A DNA stretch of 64,000 bases. It comes from Schistocerca nitens (taxonomy: Eukaryota > Arthropoda > Insecta > Orthoptera > Acrididae). The DNA lies in NCBI RefSeq assembly GCF_023898315.1, contig NC_064623.1:14707140-14771139 (forward strand), written 5' to 3'. How positions within the stretch are numbered: the stretch's first letter is position 1; every line of letters begins with the position of its first letter. The position numbers and the translations under genes are program-made. The notes beneath the pieces were generated by a model. That model had not been told where the DNA came from and made no database searches. It worked only from the letters and a program-made list of their open reading frames with translations. This document shows, one piece after another, positions 11,455 to 21,614 of this stretch.

Positions 11455-11930
11455 AAAAGCTATCTCCTGTCATTCTATCTCCTAAATTAATTTATTTTGT
11501 TTTATATCGTCTCCGTTAGGTTATATGTTTCCTAACACAAAAATCCGATTGAAAAAAACCTGGCCAAGGCGCTTGGATTTGTTTCAGGCACTACGCTACC
11601 AAGATGCTTAGAAAGTACGTTCCAAAATCTGAACAAAAAACATGGGATCCTACTGCAATAGAACTGACCGTATTACCCCCCAAGGCAGGGAAAAGTAGCC
11701 ACTTCGTAAGCCTTCATAAATATGCATATAGCGCCTATATATTACTTTCGTTTTAACTTACAAATATTTGGTGTGATACCTTGTAATATATATATTCGAA
11801 AAGTGCAGGCCATAAGCCTATATCGATCACCATAGTTTGCTCAGAATTCAATTTGGCTTAGAGTGGCCACTTTACCCTACCTTCCCCTGTAACCTGTTCC
11901 TGACGTTATTCAGGCTACCCACTGAGCAAG
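11455..11930. other. Unassigned stretch
   Basis: AT-rich sequence between the Tc1-like copy and a SINE. No ORF, terminal repeat or tRNA box recognised. Confidence 0.4.
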
Positions 11931-11937
11931 TAGGTCT

Positions 11938-12134
11938 TGCCGGCCGGGGTGGCCGAGCGGTTCTAGGCGCTACAGTCTGGAACCGCGCGACCGCTACGGT
12001 CGCAGGTTCGAATCCTGCCTCGGGCATGGATGTGTGTGATGTCCTTAGGTTAGTTATGTTTAAGTAGTTCTAAGTTCTAGGGGACTGATGACCTCAGAAG
12101 TTAAGTCCCATAGTGCTCAGAGCCATTTGAACCA
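11938..12134 (+). repeat. tRNA-derived SINE (family 1), full-length with TSD
   Basis: Starts GCCGGCCGGGGTGGCCGAG and carries an A-box-like TGGCCGAGCGG and a B-box GGTTCGAATCC about 60 bp later, a tRNA-Leu-like head, then a tRNA-unrelated body ending GAGCCATTTGAACCA. It is bounded by a 7-bp direct repeat TAGGTCT (11931-11937 and 12135-12141), which fixes its length at 197 bp. Confidence 0.9.
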
Positions 12135-12159
12135 TAGGTCTGGTTCAATAGTGAAACGC

Positions 12160-12470
12160 CGATGATAAACAGTCAATACAATGGAATATGGTACTACAGA
12201 AGGCTGCTGAAGATTATAGAGATGGATCGAATAAGTAATGAGGAACTGGTTCGAAGTGGAGGAAGATGAAGTTTATGGCGCAACTTCAATAAAAAAAGGT
12301 TGTTGGGGGGGGGGGGGGGGAGCGGTTAACAGGAAACATCCTGAGGGATCAAGCAATCGTCAGTTTCGTAATAGAAGGAAGTGTGAGGGGTAGAAATTGT
12401 AGGAGGACACCAAGGCCAAGCAGGTTTTACGCGTCAAGAAGAACGTCAGGGATTATCTCACAAACAGCAG
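12160..12470 (+). pseudogene. RTE-like LINE 3' remnant
   Basis: The + strand reads WYYRRLLKIIEMDRISNEEL, closely parallel to the CYRRLLKIRWVDHVTNEELL block of the LINE at 1823-3308, followed after a frame change by EGSVRGRNCRRTPRPSR, parallel to the EGSVEGKNRRGRPRDEY block. A run of 17 G lies inside (about 12304-12320). No complete domain remains. Confidence 0.65.
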
Positions 12471-13380
12471 TATTCATGATCATGGATAAAGAGCAAGACT
12501 AAACTCACATTTAGCAACAGTAACCAAACAAAAAACAAAGGTAATAGAGTGGTACACAGATATTTGAAAAGTGAGGTCAGGCATAGGTCTAGAATAATTC
12601 ATACTGCAATGTCAAGTAGTATGAGAATAGCAGAGTAGGAAAGCTCCACGTTGTGGTCTTGATAGACCAACTGGAACCAACCGACCGCCGTGTCAGCCTT
12701 TATTTCAAATGCATCGTTACAGAAGTAGGCTTGAGACTAGATGCACAGGTCGTCTAAGTACTGGAGCGGTACTGAGTCGAGATGGGGAGAAAATATAATA
12801 ATGGCACTACTGGACTACGAGAAGGGACAGGTTGTCAGGACACCTCTCGAGACATCCAGTAACAGTTAACTTGGTACTGAAAGGAAGCGCGTGGGAGAAA
12901 AACAAAGGAACTGAAGGCTTCAATACGGTAAGCAGGTTCAAATGGATGTGGAGTGCAGTAGTTGGGCACAGATGGAGAGAGCTGCAAGGGCTAGATCAGC
13001 ACGGGGAACAGCATCGAATAAGTCTTCAGACTGACGAAAACAACATGAAACAACAAGTGCTCCACTATTGTACAGCAGGCTGTTGTAAACGATGAGCGTT
13101 AGACATGTGTGAATGCAGCATTGGTTTTTGGGGTGGGGGCCTCACAGTTTGTACTTTGTCACCCCTCCCCTCTCGTGTCATACATACAATGTTGTCACTT
13201 CCACTTTAATGTACGTCAGTTGCCTAGGATTCAATAACAATGGCAATAACATACTGTACGGGGTTTTTCTAAACTAGCTACATAAAAGTACTAGTAAATA
13301 ATTTCAAAACCATTGACTGATTGCTCTTTGGGGACTCTTCAAACCTCACGCCGTGTTCTCAAGTTTCCATCCTACGCGTG
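12471..13380. other. Unassigned, possible SINE scrap
   Basis: No coding region recognised. Around 12660-12690 the sequence GACCAACTGGAACCAACCGA may be a fragment of another orthopteran-type SINE, but I cannot support boundaries. Confidence 0.3.
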
Positions 13381-13590
13381 CAGATGTCGCTCATTATGTT
13401 GAAACAGTGCATGACCGCAGTAATGATGGAGATATACAGTGCTGCGGAATGTGCTGAGTGTTGCTTGGGGGTGCGGTGAAACTTAACGACCAGTTGTGGT
13501 TTCCAGATGGCGCTAGTTATGCTGGGACAGTGTGTGACCGAAGTGATGATGGAGACACATAGTGGCGTGGAACGTGCTAAGTGTTGCTTG

Positions 13591-14016
13591 CGTTGGTTGG
13601 TTGGTTGATTGGGGAAGGCGACCAAACAGTGAGGTCATCGGTCTCATCGGATTAGGGAAGGATGGGGAAGGAAGTCGGCCGTGCCCTTTCAAAGGAACCA
13701 TCACGGCATTTGACTGAAGCTAATTAGAGTTGAAATGGTTCAAATGGCTCTAAGCATTATGGGACTCAACTGCTGTGGTCATCAGTCCCCTAGAACTTAG
13801 AACTACTTAAACCTAACTAACCTAAGGACAGCACACACATCCATTCCCGAGGCAGGATTCGAATCAGCGGCGGCAGCGGCCGCGTGGTTCCAGACTGAAG
13901 TGCCTAGAACCGCTCGGCCACCGCGGCCAGTGCGATTTAGGGAAATCACGGAAAAACCAGGACGGCCGGACGCGGGTTTGAACCGTCATCCTCCCGAATA
14001 CGAGTCCATTGCGCTA
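13591..14016 (-). repeat. tRNA-derived SINE (family 2) with nested SINE
   Basis: Flanked by a perfect 9-bp direct repeat TGTTGCTTG (13582-13590 and 14017-14025). On the minus strand it begins TAGCGCAATGGACTCG, carries the B-box-like GACGGTTCAAACCCGCG and ends in a (CCAA)n tail (GGTTGGTTGG on the plus strand at 13591-13612). A family-1 SINE interrupts it at about 13732-13929. Without the inner SINE and tail the body is about 220 bp. Confidence 0.85.
13732..13929 (-). repeat. tRNA-derived SINE (family 1) inside family-2 SINE
   Basis: Minus-strand copy: plus strand starts TTGAAATGGTTCAAATGGCT and ends CGCTCGGCCACCGCGGCCAG. The B-box region has been altered (GATTCGAATCAGCGGCGG), a sign of age. 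No clean TSD was found. Confidence 0.85.
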
Positions 14017-14063
14017 TGTTGCTTGGGGATGCAATGAAATGTGATGACCAGTTGTTGTACGAA

Positions 14064-14396
14064 TGTCAAATCAAACACCTTTTAGCCATTTAATTTCCAG
14101 TCTTTTATTTTACTGGGCTGCCAGTTTCGGCTATCTATTACGCCATCTTCATACCCCCTGACAGACGCGTAGAAAGATTAGAACCTCGGTCACGGTCAAA
14201 ATAGGGGCCAGCATTCAAAGATTGGTACCTGTAGATTTCTGCTGGATGCAGCGATCACTTAAAACATCATCTGCCGACACGATCTTCCTACACGTCGGTC
14301 GGGGGGACTGAAGATGGCGTAATAAATCGCCGAAACTAGTAGCCGAATAAAATAACAACTTGGAAATTAGACGGTTGAAAGATTTTTGATTTGACA
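14064..14396. mobile_element. Fold-back MITE with ~85-bp imperfect TIRs
   Basis: Left arm begins TGTCAAATCAAACACCTTTT and continues to ATTACGCCATCTTC; the right arm ends GATTTTTGATTTGACA and its complement follows the left arm with about 75-80% identity by eye. The ~150-bp centre has no ORF. Length about 333 bp; no transposase. Superfamily unknown; TSD not obvious. Confidence 0.75.
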
Positions 14397-14429
14397 CTCT
14401 GTACTGAACAGCCGAGGCCCGCAACCAAC

Positions 14430-14925
14430 TCTGAAAAAATGGACATACAGAGAACTGTTGTAAGAAGACGCTTCAGAACGGAGTATCACAAAGCTCCGCC
14501 CCAAGTAACAACTAAAAAAGTGTGGTGTAGTCGGTTCGTGGAAACATCGAGAAAAAGGTGAAGGTCGCTCATGGGTTGTAGATCACCTTGTGGAAGCCGT
14601 GAGCGGGACGTATCCGCGAAATCCAAGGAAGTCCACAAGTAGAGAAGTCTCGAAATGAATGCAGCTCAGACTAAGGTATCGAACATTTTACGACAGCGAC
14701 CGCAGTGTAAGCCGTACAAATGCCAACTGTTGCAGGCGTTAGGTGATAGCGATAAACAGTGTATGGTGATGAAGAACAGAATGGAAAATGAAGATAATTT
14801 TCTTGACGAGATAAGTGTTCCTGTGACGAGGTAGCATTCCTCCTTAGTGGTACAGCTCACCACCACGGGGTACACAGAAACCGACATATCTTGGAACACA
14901 GAAGAGATGTCTTCTGTGCATTCAC
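14430..14925 (+). pseudogene. Tc1/mariner-superfamily transposase fragment
   Basis: Frames on the + strand read VRRRFRTEYHKAPPQVTTKK, VWCSRFVET, then KVSNILRQRPQCKPYKCQLL, then ENEDNFLDEISV and EVAFLLSGTAHHHGVHRNRH. This order (HTH, second HTH, FKPY-like block, then the first catalytic block normally FSDEATFH-SG) belongs to a widespread insect Tc1/mariner-related transposase. The catalytic Asp-Glu is already disrupted. It ends before the second catalytic block. Confidence 0.6.
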
Positions 14926-15282
14926 TCCAGTTAAACTGTGTAAGTAGTCTGTTTAGATTTTTATGTTGCTTACGCCAAGTAGCGCTCTGTATGGGGCTAT
15001 GTAAGTAGGCTGTTTAGGTTCTTATGTTGGTAACGCCACGTAGCGCTGTGTATGAAAATCACTGTGTGCAGTCTGTGGCTGGTTTGCATTGTTGGAATTT
15101 TTGCTATTCTAGTGTTGGTCAGTTGGATGTGAACAGCGCGTAGCGTTGCGCAGTTGCGGGTGAGCCGCCAGCAGTGGTGGAAGTGGGACGAGAGATGGCG
15201 GAGTTTTGAGAGCGGACGATCTGGACGTATGTCTATCAGAGAGAGTAAATTTGTAATTCTGGATATCATGAACTGATATATA

Positions 15283-16063
15283 CAGGGTGTTACAAAAAGG
15301 TACGGCCAAACTTTCAGGAAACATTCCTCACACACAAATAAAGAAAAGATGTTATGTGGACATGTGTCCGCAAACGCTTAATTTCCATGTTAGAGCTCAT
15401 TTTAGTTTCGTCAGTATGTTCTTCCACCTACGCTCAATGGAGCACGTTATCATGATTTCATACGGGATACTCCACCTGTCCTGCTAGAACATGTGCCTTT
15501 ACAAGTACGACACAACATGTAGTTCATGCACAATGTAGCTCCTGCACATTTCAGTCGAAGTGTTCGTACGCTTCTCAACAACAGATTCGGTGACCGATGG
15601 ATTGGTAGAGGCGGACCAATTCCGTGGCCTCCACGCTCTCCTGACGTCAACCCTCTTGTCTTTCATTTATGCGGGCATTTGAAAGCTCTTGTGTACGTAA
15701 CCCCGGTACCAAATGTAGAGACTCTTCGTGCTCGTATTGTGGACGGCTGTGATACAATACGTCATTCTCCAGGGCTGCATCAGCGCATCAGGGATTCCAT
15801 GCGACGGAGGGTGGATGCACGTATCCTCGCTAACGGTGAACATTTTGAACATTTCCTGTAACAAAGTGTTTGAAGTCACGCTGGTACGTTTTGTTGCTGT
15901 GTGTTTCCATTCCATGATTAATGTGATTTGAGGAGAAGTAATAAAATGAGCTCTAACATGGAAAGTAAGCGTTTCCGGACACATGTCCTCATAACATATT
16001 TTCTTTCTTTGTGTGTGAGGAATGTTTCCTGAAACTTTGGCCGTACTTTTTTGTAACACCCTG
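15283..16063 (+). mobile_element. Internally deleted DD41D mariner, copy 2
   Basis: Bounded by TA (15281-15282; 16064-16065), with ~120-bp TIRs starting CAGGGTGTTACAAAAA. Compared with copy 1 about 700 bp are missing between the left TIR (near 15411) and the centre of the transposase. Both TIRs are intact, so it could be mobilised in trans. Confidence 0.9.
15526..15861 (+). pseudogene. DD41D transposase C-terminal third
   Basis: The frame reads NVAPAHFSRSVRTLLNN, FGDRWIGRGGPIPWPPRSPD and a C-terminal MRRRVDARILANGEHFEHFL. The second catalytic residue lies in a block changed to HNVAPAH (HDGAPAH elsewhere), and the third motif reads SPDVNPLVF, where Val replaces the catalytic Asp. Non-functional. 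Confidence 0.85.
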
Positions 16064-16474
16064 TATATTATGACTTTTGAAATTATTAAGGTAAATACAT
16101 TGTTTGTTCTCTGTCAAAAACTTCCATTTGCTAACTATGCCTATCGGTAGTTAGTGCGTTCAGTAGTTACAATCCTTAGCTGGCAGTATTGGCGCTCGCT
16201 GTATTGCAGTAGTTCGAGTAACGAAGATTTTTTTAGGTAAGTGATTCATGAAAGGTATAGGTTATTGTTAGTCAGGGCCATTCTTTTGTAGGCATTATTG
16301 AAAGTCAGATTGCGTTGCGCTAAAAATATTGTGTGTCAGTTTAGTGATGATCAGAATAAGTAAAAATGTCTGAGTACGTTCAGTTTTGCTCAGCTGTTTG
16401 AAAATCAAATAACGTAAGAGGTTTACCAGCACAGTAATTCATTCACTGATTTTACTAAGGGGATGTTTCAACTG

Positions 16475-16971
16475 TATCAACCATTTTTTTCCCTCTTGAA
16501 CGGACTGTCACTGGTATTACACGTCTAGATATGTTGCAGGACTACCTGGTGCCACACCTTCATTTTCCAGTAAGATAGGATCCCTCCAAATTACCACCGA
16601 GTCGTATCTACTACTGTGCCTGTTTGGTCTGTACACAGCTTGATGACCAAGATCTCCTTATCCGACACGCTTACAGTTTCTTCTGCGGGGCTATGTTGAA
16701 GACAATGTGTACGAGCCTCCACCTCCTGAAACTATCGAAGAGTTTCTCAAACACGTCATTGGCGGGCTGGCTCTGGTGAATACTGCCATGCTGTTACGCA
16801 TCTGGATAGAAATTTGGTACAGATGGGATACCTACCGTGTGACAAGTGGAGGCGACATAGAACAGTTGCAGAAAGAAACTCGATGTTCTGTCAGTTTCAG
16901 AACCGAGAGTAAATTATTTCAAGAGAGTATATCTCCTGCGGTATTTAATGTACTTTTAGGTAACTAATTTA
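16475..16971. other. Unassigned stretch
   Basis: No recognised gene. A frame of 86 codons at 16707-16967 shows no family motif. Confidence 0.35.
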
Positions 16972-17051
16972 AAATCAATGATAATTGATTGAATCCCTCA
17001 GCTGTCGACAGGTGTTGTAGATATGCCTCGGTGGGGACAGCTGAAAATGTG

Positions 17052-17124
17052 TGCCCCGACCGGGACTCGAAACCGGGATCTCCTGCTTACATGGCAGACG
17101 CTCTATTCATCTGAGGCATCGAAG
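17052..17124 (-). repeat. tRNA-Thr-like pseudogene inside TIR element
   Basis: On the minus strand: GATGCCTCAGATGAATAGAGC (D-arm-like, A box), an anticodon arm CTGCCATGTAAGCAG whose loop would hold TGT (Thr), and the T-arm CCCGGTTTCGAGTCCCGG (B box). Position 33 would be A rather than the near-universal U, and the acceptor stem does not pair well, so I call it a tRNA-derived segment, not a working tRNA. Confidence 0.7.
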
Positions 17125-17345
17125 ACACAGATGAATAGCGCGGCTGCAGGGACTTATCCCTTGCACGCTTCCCGTGAGACCCACATTCCCAACTGTCCAC
17201 AATCTACATACGTAATGTTCCTAATAGATATTTACCCATCCACTCATTACTCGCGCCAACTAAGCTGACGATTCCCGTAAGAGTTCGGGCAACCTGTGTG
17301 CATTCGCACAGACGAAGGTCAATGGCCGGGTGGCCTTTAACTATA

Positions 17346-19491
17346 CAGGGTGAGTCACTTAACGTTACCGGTGGATATATTTCGTAAATCACATCAAATA
17401 CTGACGAACCGATTCCACAGACCGAACGTGAGGAGAGGGGCTAGTGTAATTGGTTAATACAAACCACAAAAAAATGCACGGAAGTATGTTTTTTAACACA
17501 AACCTACGATTTTTAAAATGGAACCACGTTAGTTTTGTTAGCACATCTGAACATATAAACAAATACGTAATCAGTGCCGTTTGTTGCATTGCAAAAGGTT
17601 AATTACATCCGGAGATATTGTAACCTAAAGTTGACGCTTGAAACCTCCGACGTTCAGTTGCGTGTTGTAACAAACACGGGCCACGGTCGGCGAGCAGCAT
17701 CTGCAGGGTCATGTTTACGATGACGACCGTGTTTACGAGTGTGGCTGTAGTGCACTGTTGTGGTTTGGTCTAGCTGTCGCAGCGTCCGCATGTAGCGCTT
17801 GCCGCTATTGTTATTCTGCATTCGTCTCCGCACGCTGACCAACTATAGTACACCGTGTTACCAGACGTCTGTGATAGTGTAGTGTTGTAGGAACTGCGAC
17901 CATGGTGTATTCGAACTCTGAAAAGGCGGAGATGATACTCATCTATGGCGAGTGTCGACGAAATGCAGCTGAAGCCTGCAGGGTGTATGCAGAACGGTAC
18001 CAGGACAGAGAGCATCCAACGTGCCGCACATTGCAAAACATCTATCGCCAACTGTATGCAACAGGTATGGTCGTAGCACGCAAACGGATCCGTAACAGGC
18101 CCGTCACAGCAGAAGCGGGTGCAGTTGGTGTGTTAGCTGCTGTTGCCATGAACCCACACATGAGTACACGGGACACTGCGAGAGCCGGTGGACTGAGTCA
18201 AAGTAGTGTCATGCACATACTGCATCGTCACCGCTTTCACCCGTTTCGTGTGTCGCTACATCAGCAATTACATGGTGATGACTTTAATCATCGAGTGCAA
18301 TTCTGTAAATGGGCATTAACAGAGAATGCGTTGCAGTTCTACCTATTTACCGATGAAGCGGGTTTCACAAACCACGGGGAGGTGAATCTACGGAACATGC
18401 ATTACTGGTCCATGGACAATCCTCGCTGGCTCAGACAGGTAGAGCGACAGCGACCGTGGACTGTAAATGTATGGTGCGGAATCATTGGCGACCACCTCAT
18501 TGTTCTTCACTTCATTGCAGGGGCCCAAACAGCTGCAACATACATCGCGTTTCTGCAGAATGATCTGCCAACGTTGCTCGAAAATGTCCCACTGGAAACG
18601 CGTCGACGTATGTGGTATCAGCATGATGGTGCACCTGCACATTCCGGAATTAACACTAGGCTGACCCTTGACAGGATGTTCGACGGGCGTTTCATAGGAC
18701 GTGGAGGACGCATAAATTGGCCAGCCCGTTCTCCTGATCTTACACCTCTGGACTTCTTTCTGTGGGGTACGTTAAAGGAGAATGTGTACCGTGATGTGCC
18801 TACAACCCCAGAGGATATGAAACAACGTATTGTGGCAGCCTGCGGCGACATTACACCAGATGTACTGCGGCGTGTACGACATTCGTTACGCCAGAGATTG
18901 CAATTGTGTGCAGCAAATGATGGCCACCACATTGAACATCTATTGGCCTGACATGTCGGGACACACTCTATTCCACTCCGTAATTGAAAACGGAAACCAC
19001 GTGTGTACGTGTACCTCACCCCTCATGGTAATGTACATGTGCGTCAGTGAAAAAGACCAATAAACAGGTGTTAGCATGTGGACGTAATGTGCTGTTCCAG
19101 TCTCTTCTGTACCTAAGGTCCATTACCGTTCCCTTTGGATCCCTACGTAAATCGGTGCTCTCCGATACACACGATCAAACAGCGGAGGAGTGGTACTCAA
19201 GCGTCAACTTTAGGTTACAATATCTCCGGATGTAATTAACATTTTACAATTCAACAAATGGGACTGATTACGTATTAGTTTATATGTTCAGATGTGCTAA
19301 CAAAACTAACGGGGTTCCATTTAAAAAAACGTAGGTTTGTGTTAAAAAACATACTTCCGTGCATTTTTTATGGTTTGTATTAACCAATTACACTAGCCCC
19401 TCTCCTCACGTTCGGTCTGTGGATTCGATTCGTCAGTATTTGATGTGGTTTACGAAATATATCCAGCGGTAATGTTAGGTGACTCACCCTG
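17346..19491 (+). mobile_element. DD41D mariner, complete, ~295-bp TIRs
   Basis: 2146 bp between TA duplications (17344-17345; 19492-19493). Ends CAGGGTGAGTCACTTAACGT and its complement. The TIRs run about 295 bp each (to about 17641 and from about 19199), unusually long for mariners, and include conserved blocks such as GACCGAACGTGAGGAGAGG. It encloses one uninterrupted transposase. It is inserted in the tRNA-carrying TIR element. Confidence 0.95.
17902..18951 (+). CDS. DD41D mariner transposase, open (349 aa)
   Basis: Uninterrupted 349-codon frame starting MVYSNSEKAEMILIYGECRR, the DUF4817-like N-terminal helix-turn-helix. A second HTH lies around residues 95-115 (MSTRDTARAGGLSQSSVMHI). 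The catalytic core has FTDEAGF, WYQHDGAPAHSG and SPDLTPLDFFLW; I count 41 residues between the second and third Asp, the DD41D spacing. It ends at a GHHIEHLL motif shared with related copies. It should recognise the long TIRs flanking it and move DNA into TA sites. All three acidic residues and full length are kept, so this may be a functional copy. Confidence 0.9.
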   Translation: MVYSNSEKAEMILIYGECRRNAAEACRVYAERYQDREHPTCRTLQNIYRQLYATGMVVARKRIRNRPVTAEAGAVGVLAAVAMNPHMSTRDTARAGGLSQSSVMHILHRHRFHPFRVSLHQQLHGDDFNHRVQFCKWALTENALQFYLFTDEAGFTNHGEVNLRNMHYWSMDNPRWLRQVERQRPWTVNVWCGIIGDHLIVLHFIAGAQTAATYIAFLQNDLPTLLENVPLETRRRMWYQHDGAPAHSGINTRLTLDRMFDGRFIGRGGRINWPARSPDLTPLDFFLWGTLKENVYRDVPTTPEDMKQRIVAACGDITPDVLRRVRHSLRQRLQLCAANDGHHIEHLLA

Positions 19492-19599
19492 TATATGAAG
19501 ATAGTAACTGTTCCTGAAAGAGCACATTTTCAGCTGTCCCCATCGACGTATATCAACAACACCTGTCGGCAGCTGAGGGTTTCAATTAATTATGATTTA

Positions 19600-19890
19600 T
19601 TCTAGAGAAGCTGCACGGTCATCAATGGTATCTGCTCTTTCAACAACAGTTACTATCTTCAGATATAATTTAGAATCACACTGTATAAGTATTGTATTAT
19701 AACAATAATTTGTTTACAGTAAGTTCAGTACATCGCTTTAGCATGACTCATAACGACAAAAATTTACATAATACAAAACTGAAGCAGGCACTAACCATTA
19801 CGATCACGAGAACAGATCTGTAGGCAGTCTACGAGAGCTGGTGAAAGAGGGGCACACCGTTTCTTTCACCTGTTCCCGCCTACGGTCAGG
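19600..19890. other. Sequence after TIR element, inverted scrap
   Basis: Contains CAACAGTTACTATCTTCAGA at about 19643-19662, an inverted copy of GAAGATAGTAACTGTTCCTG at 19497-19516. This may be part of the same TIR element, whose right boundary is therefore uncertain. No ORF. Confidence 0.4.
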
Positions 19891-20285
19891 AAGGCAAGTG
19901 TTTGCAATACATTTCTCCTTTACGGAAGGTATATCCCTTTCTGTCTTCTGTTACCCAAGTTTTGTATGCTGATGATGAACAGGATGGAAAATGAAGACAA
20001 TTTTCTCGTGAAGATAGTGTTCCTGTGATGAGGCCACGTCCCTCCGTGGAGGTAACATTAACCACCATAGCGTGTGGATGCTGAGTACACAGAAACCCAC
20101 TGATGTCTTGGAACACACATGTGAACTCGTGCACCGTGTGTCGTCTGTCGCCGGCAGCAGCAGATACCGTCAACCTGTGAAGGCGCACCTCCACCTAGCT
20201 GGACTGTTCTCTACAGCCGGTCAGGAAGCAGACGCTCTCGTGTGTATAACCTGGAGTTGTAAAAACTACCCTAGGCTACTACCGT
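19890..20285 (+). pseudogene. Tc1/mariner-superfamily transposase scrap
   Basis: Reads MENEDNFLVKIVF followed by an E-A-T-S-L block and NINHHSVWMLSTQKPTDVLE, which parallels the relic at 14430-14925 and the FSDEATFH / NRHNVRIWG region of that family. Only the area around the first catalytic residue is left, with stops and frameshifts. Confidence 0.5.
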
Positions 20286-20496
20286 AAGTAAGCGTAGACT
20301 ACGGCAGTTTTCCCCAGTAGCCGTGGTGACTTAAGACTAGAGTTGCTCTCTACCAGAGAGCAGAGAGTTTTGGTACAGCACATAAATGACGTAGTAATTG
20401 GTAGGGTTACCGGCGATATTGGTAACAATGGTAAGGAAAGAAACATAAATGAATGTGTGAGAGAGAAACTGAGAGCCGACGATTTCTCTTTGTTTG

Positions 20497-20697
20497 TTGC
20501 CGACCGAAGTGGCCGAGCGGTTCTAGGTGCTTCAGTCTGGAACCGCGCGACCGCTAAGGTCGCAGGTTCGAGTCCTGCCTCGGGCATGGATGTGTGTGAT
20601 GTCTTTAGGTTGGTTAGGTTTAAGTAGTTCTAAGTTCTAGGGGACTGATGACCTCAGAAGGTAAGTCCCATAGTGCTCAGAGCCATTTGAACCATTT
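20497..20697 (+). repeat. tRNA-derived SINE (family 1), full-length
   Basis: A-box AGTGGCCGAGCGG, B-box GGTTCGAGTCC and 3' end GAGCCATTTGAACCA. An 8-bp direct repeat TTTGTTTG (20489-20496 and about 20698-20705) is a likely TSD. Confidence 0.85.
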
Positions 20698-20705
20698 TTT
20701 GTTTG

Positions 20706-21600
20706 GTTGGTTTTTTCCGTATAATTACACTCACACATTGTTCGATGTAAATAGCGTTTTATAAGTAAGAAAAATTTGTTGATCACGTATCTTCTGTACC
20801 TTCATGCAACCAAAACAATTAGTTTTGATGCAACTACAGTTTACATGCACAAACTTGAAAAATTCTAAATAATTATTGTTGTTATTTTGTAAGCAATGGA
20901 ACATTCTTCATTATGACCAGAGGCAAGAGTTTCTTATTATTATTGACAAATGCGGAAGTTGCTTGTGAATAGCTGAAACATGTTTTACACAAGCTCTACG
21001 AAGTAATGATGCGATGTTTGGTAAGTTCCTGTTTTGAGTTTTCTTTATTATACCTATTTGTTGTGGAAATTGCGTTTGATAGCGCTACATGATGAATCTG
21101 TATCGTTTTTTTTGTTTCTGCAACACCATCCCTCTGTTTCACGTCACAAATTAGCAGTTTTCGAATGAAACCTGAATGTTGACAGTTTCAGTTTTGCTAT
21201 AAATACTATTTATTTCTAAGGAACAGAGAAGCAGAGCAAAAATGTTACGTTTGTTATGCGGCTCTTTGGATACTCTCATTCAGTTTCTCGAAGCTTCATC
21301 ACTTCCAGCTTTCAGGGGAATCTAGTAAGACAAGATCGCATATGGAAACAAAGCGATCGAAATGAGATAACGCCTGATAGGTATACAACATACCTAACGT
21401 ACAGGTAAGGCGGTTACGGTCTTCACTGACCATGGCTGCCAGTCTACACTTACTTTTGATAGTCTACAGTAGCCCACGGTAGTTGTATAACTGTTTGGCC
21501 ACGCCTCAGGCGAGCAACTGAAAAGTGGTCCTGTTAAACATGATTTGTAATTTTCTAAAATTCCTTACCTTTTTCAGAATCTTCACAAAGTATTTTCTTT
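20706..21600. other. Unassigned AT-rich stretch
   Basis: No ORF, TIR or tRNA box recognised. Confidence 0.35.
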
Positions 21601-21614
21601 TTTCAAATCTCACC

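Larger units (their letters stand above)
13382..14062. repeat. ~123-bp tandem repeat, second unit split by SINEs
   Basis: Unit 1 (about 13382-13504) and the start of unit 2 (13505-13590) align: both run from CAGATG-CGCT through a GATGGAGA block to GTGTTGCTTG. After the SINE nest, unit 2 resumes at 14026 (GGGATGCAATGAAAT, compare GGGGTGCGGTGAAAC in unit 1) and runs to GACCAGTTGTTG. Two units are visible, the second split by insertion. Confidence 0.8.
14939..16470 (+). mobile_element. LTR remnant with ACTG duplication
   Basis: ACTG (14935-14938) and ACTG (16471-16474) flank the region. It starts TGTAAGTAGTCTGTTTAG, the first ~55 bp of an LTR, then jumps to ATGGGGCTA, which matches the polypurine-tract end of the element at 29970-38952, and then a full LTR from 15000 (TGTAAGTAGGCTG) to 16470 (GGGGATGTTTCA). 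So the internal region and most of the 5' LTR are deleted. Within the LTR, a 781-bp mariner sits at 15283-16063. The LTR is related to, but differs in its 3' part from, the 553-bp LTRs at 29970 and 38400. Confidence 0.85.
16972..19598. mobile_element. TIR element carrying a tRNA-like segment
   Basis: Left arm (about 16972-17050, CCCTCAGCTGTCGACAGGTG ... GGGGACAGCTGAAAATGTG) and right arm (19522-19598) are inverted repeats of about 80 bp with roughly 85% identity by eye. Just inside the left arm is a tRNA-like sequence. The interior is interrupted at a TA by the complete mariner at 17346-19491; without it the element is about 480 bp. It has no ORF of its own, so it is non-autonomous. Confidence 0.75.

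Noticed and set aside
12001..12030. tRNA genes at the A/B-box sites (11938, 20497, 27643 and others)
   Set aside because: Each is followed by a shared tRNA-unrelated body and flanked by direct repeats, so they are SINE heads, not tRNA genes.
16707..16967. 86-codon frame before the TIR element
   Set aside because: No recognisable motif and no upstream or downstream continuity.
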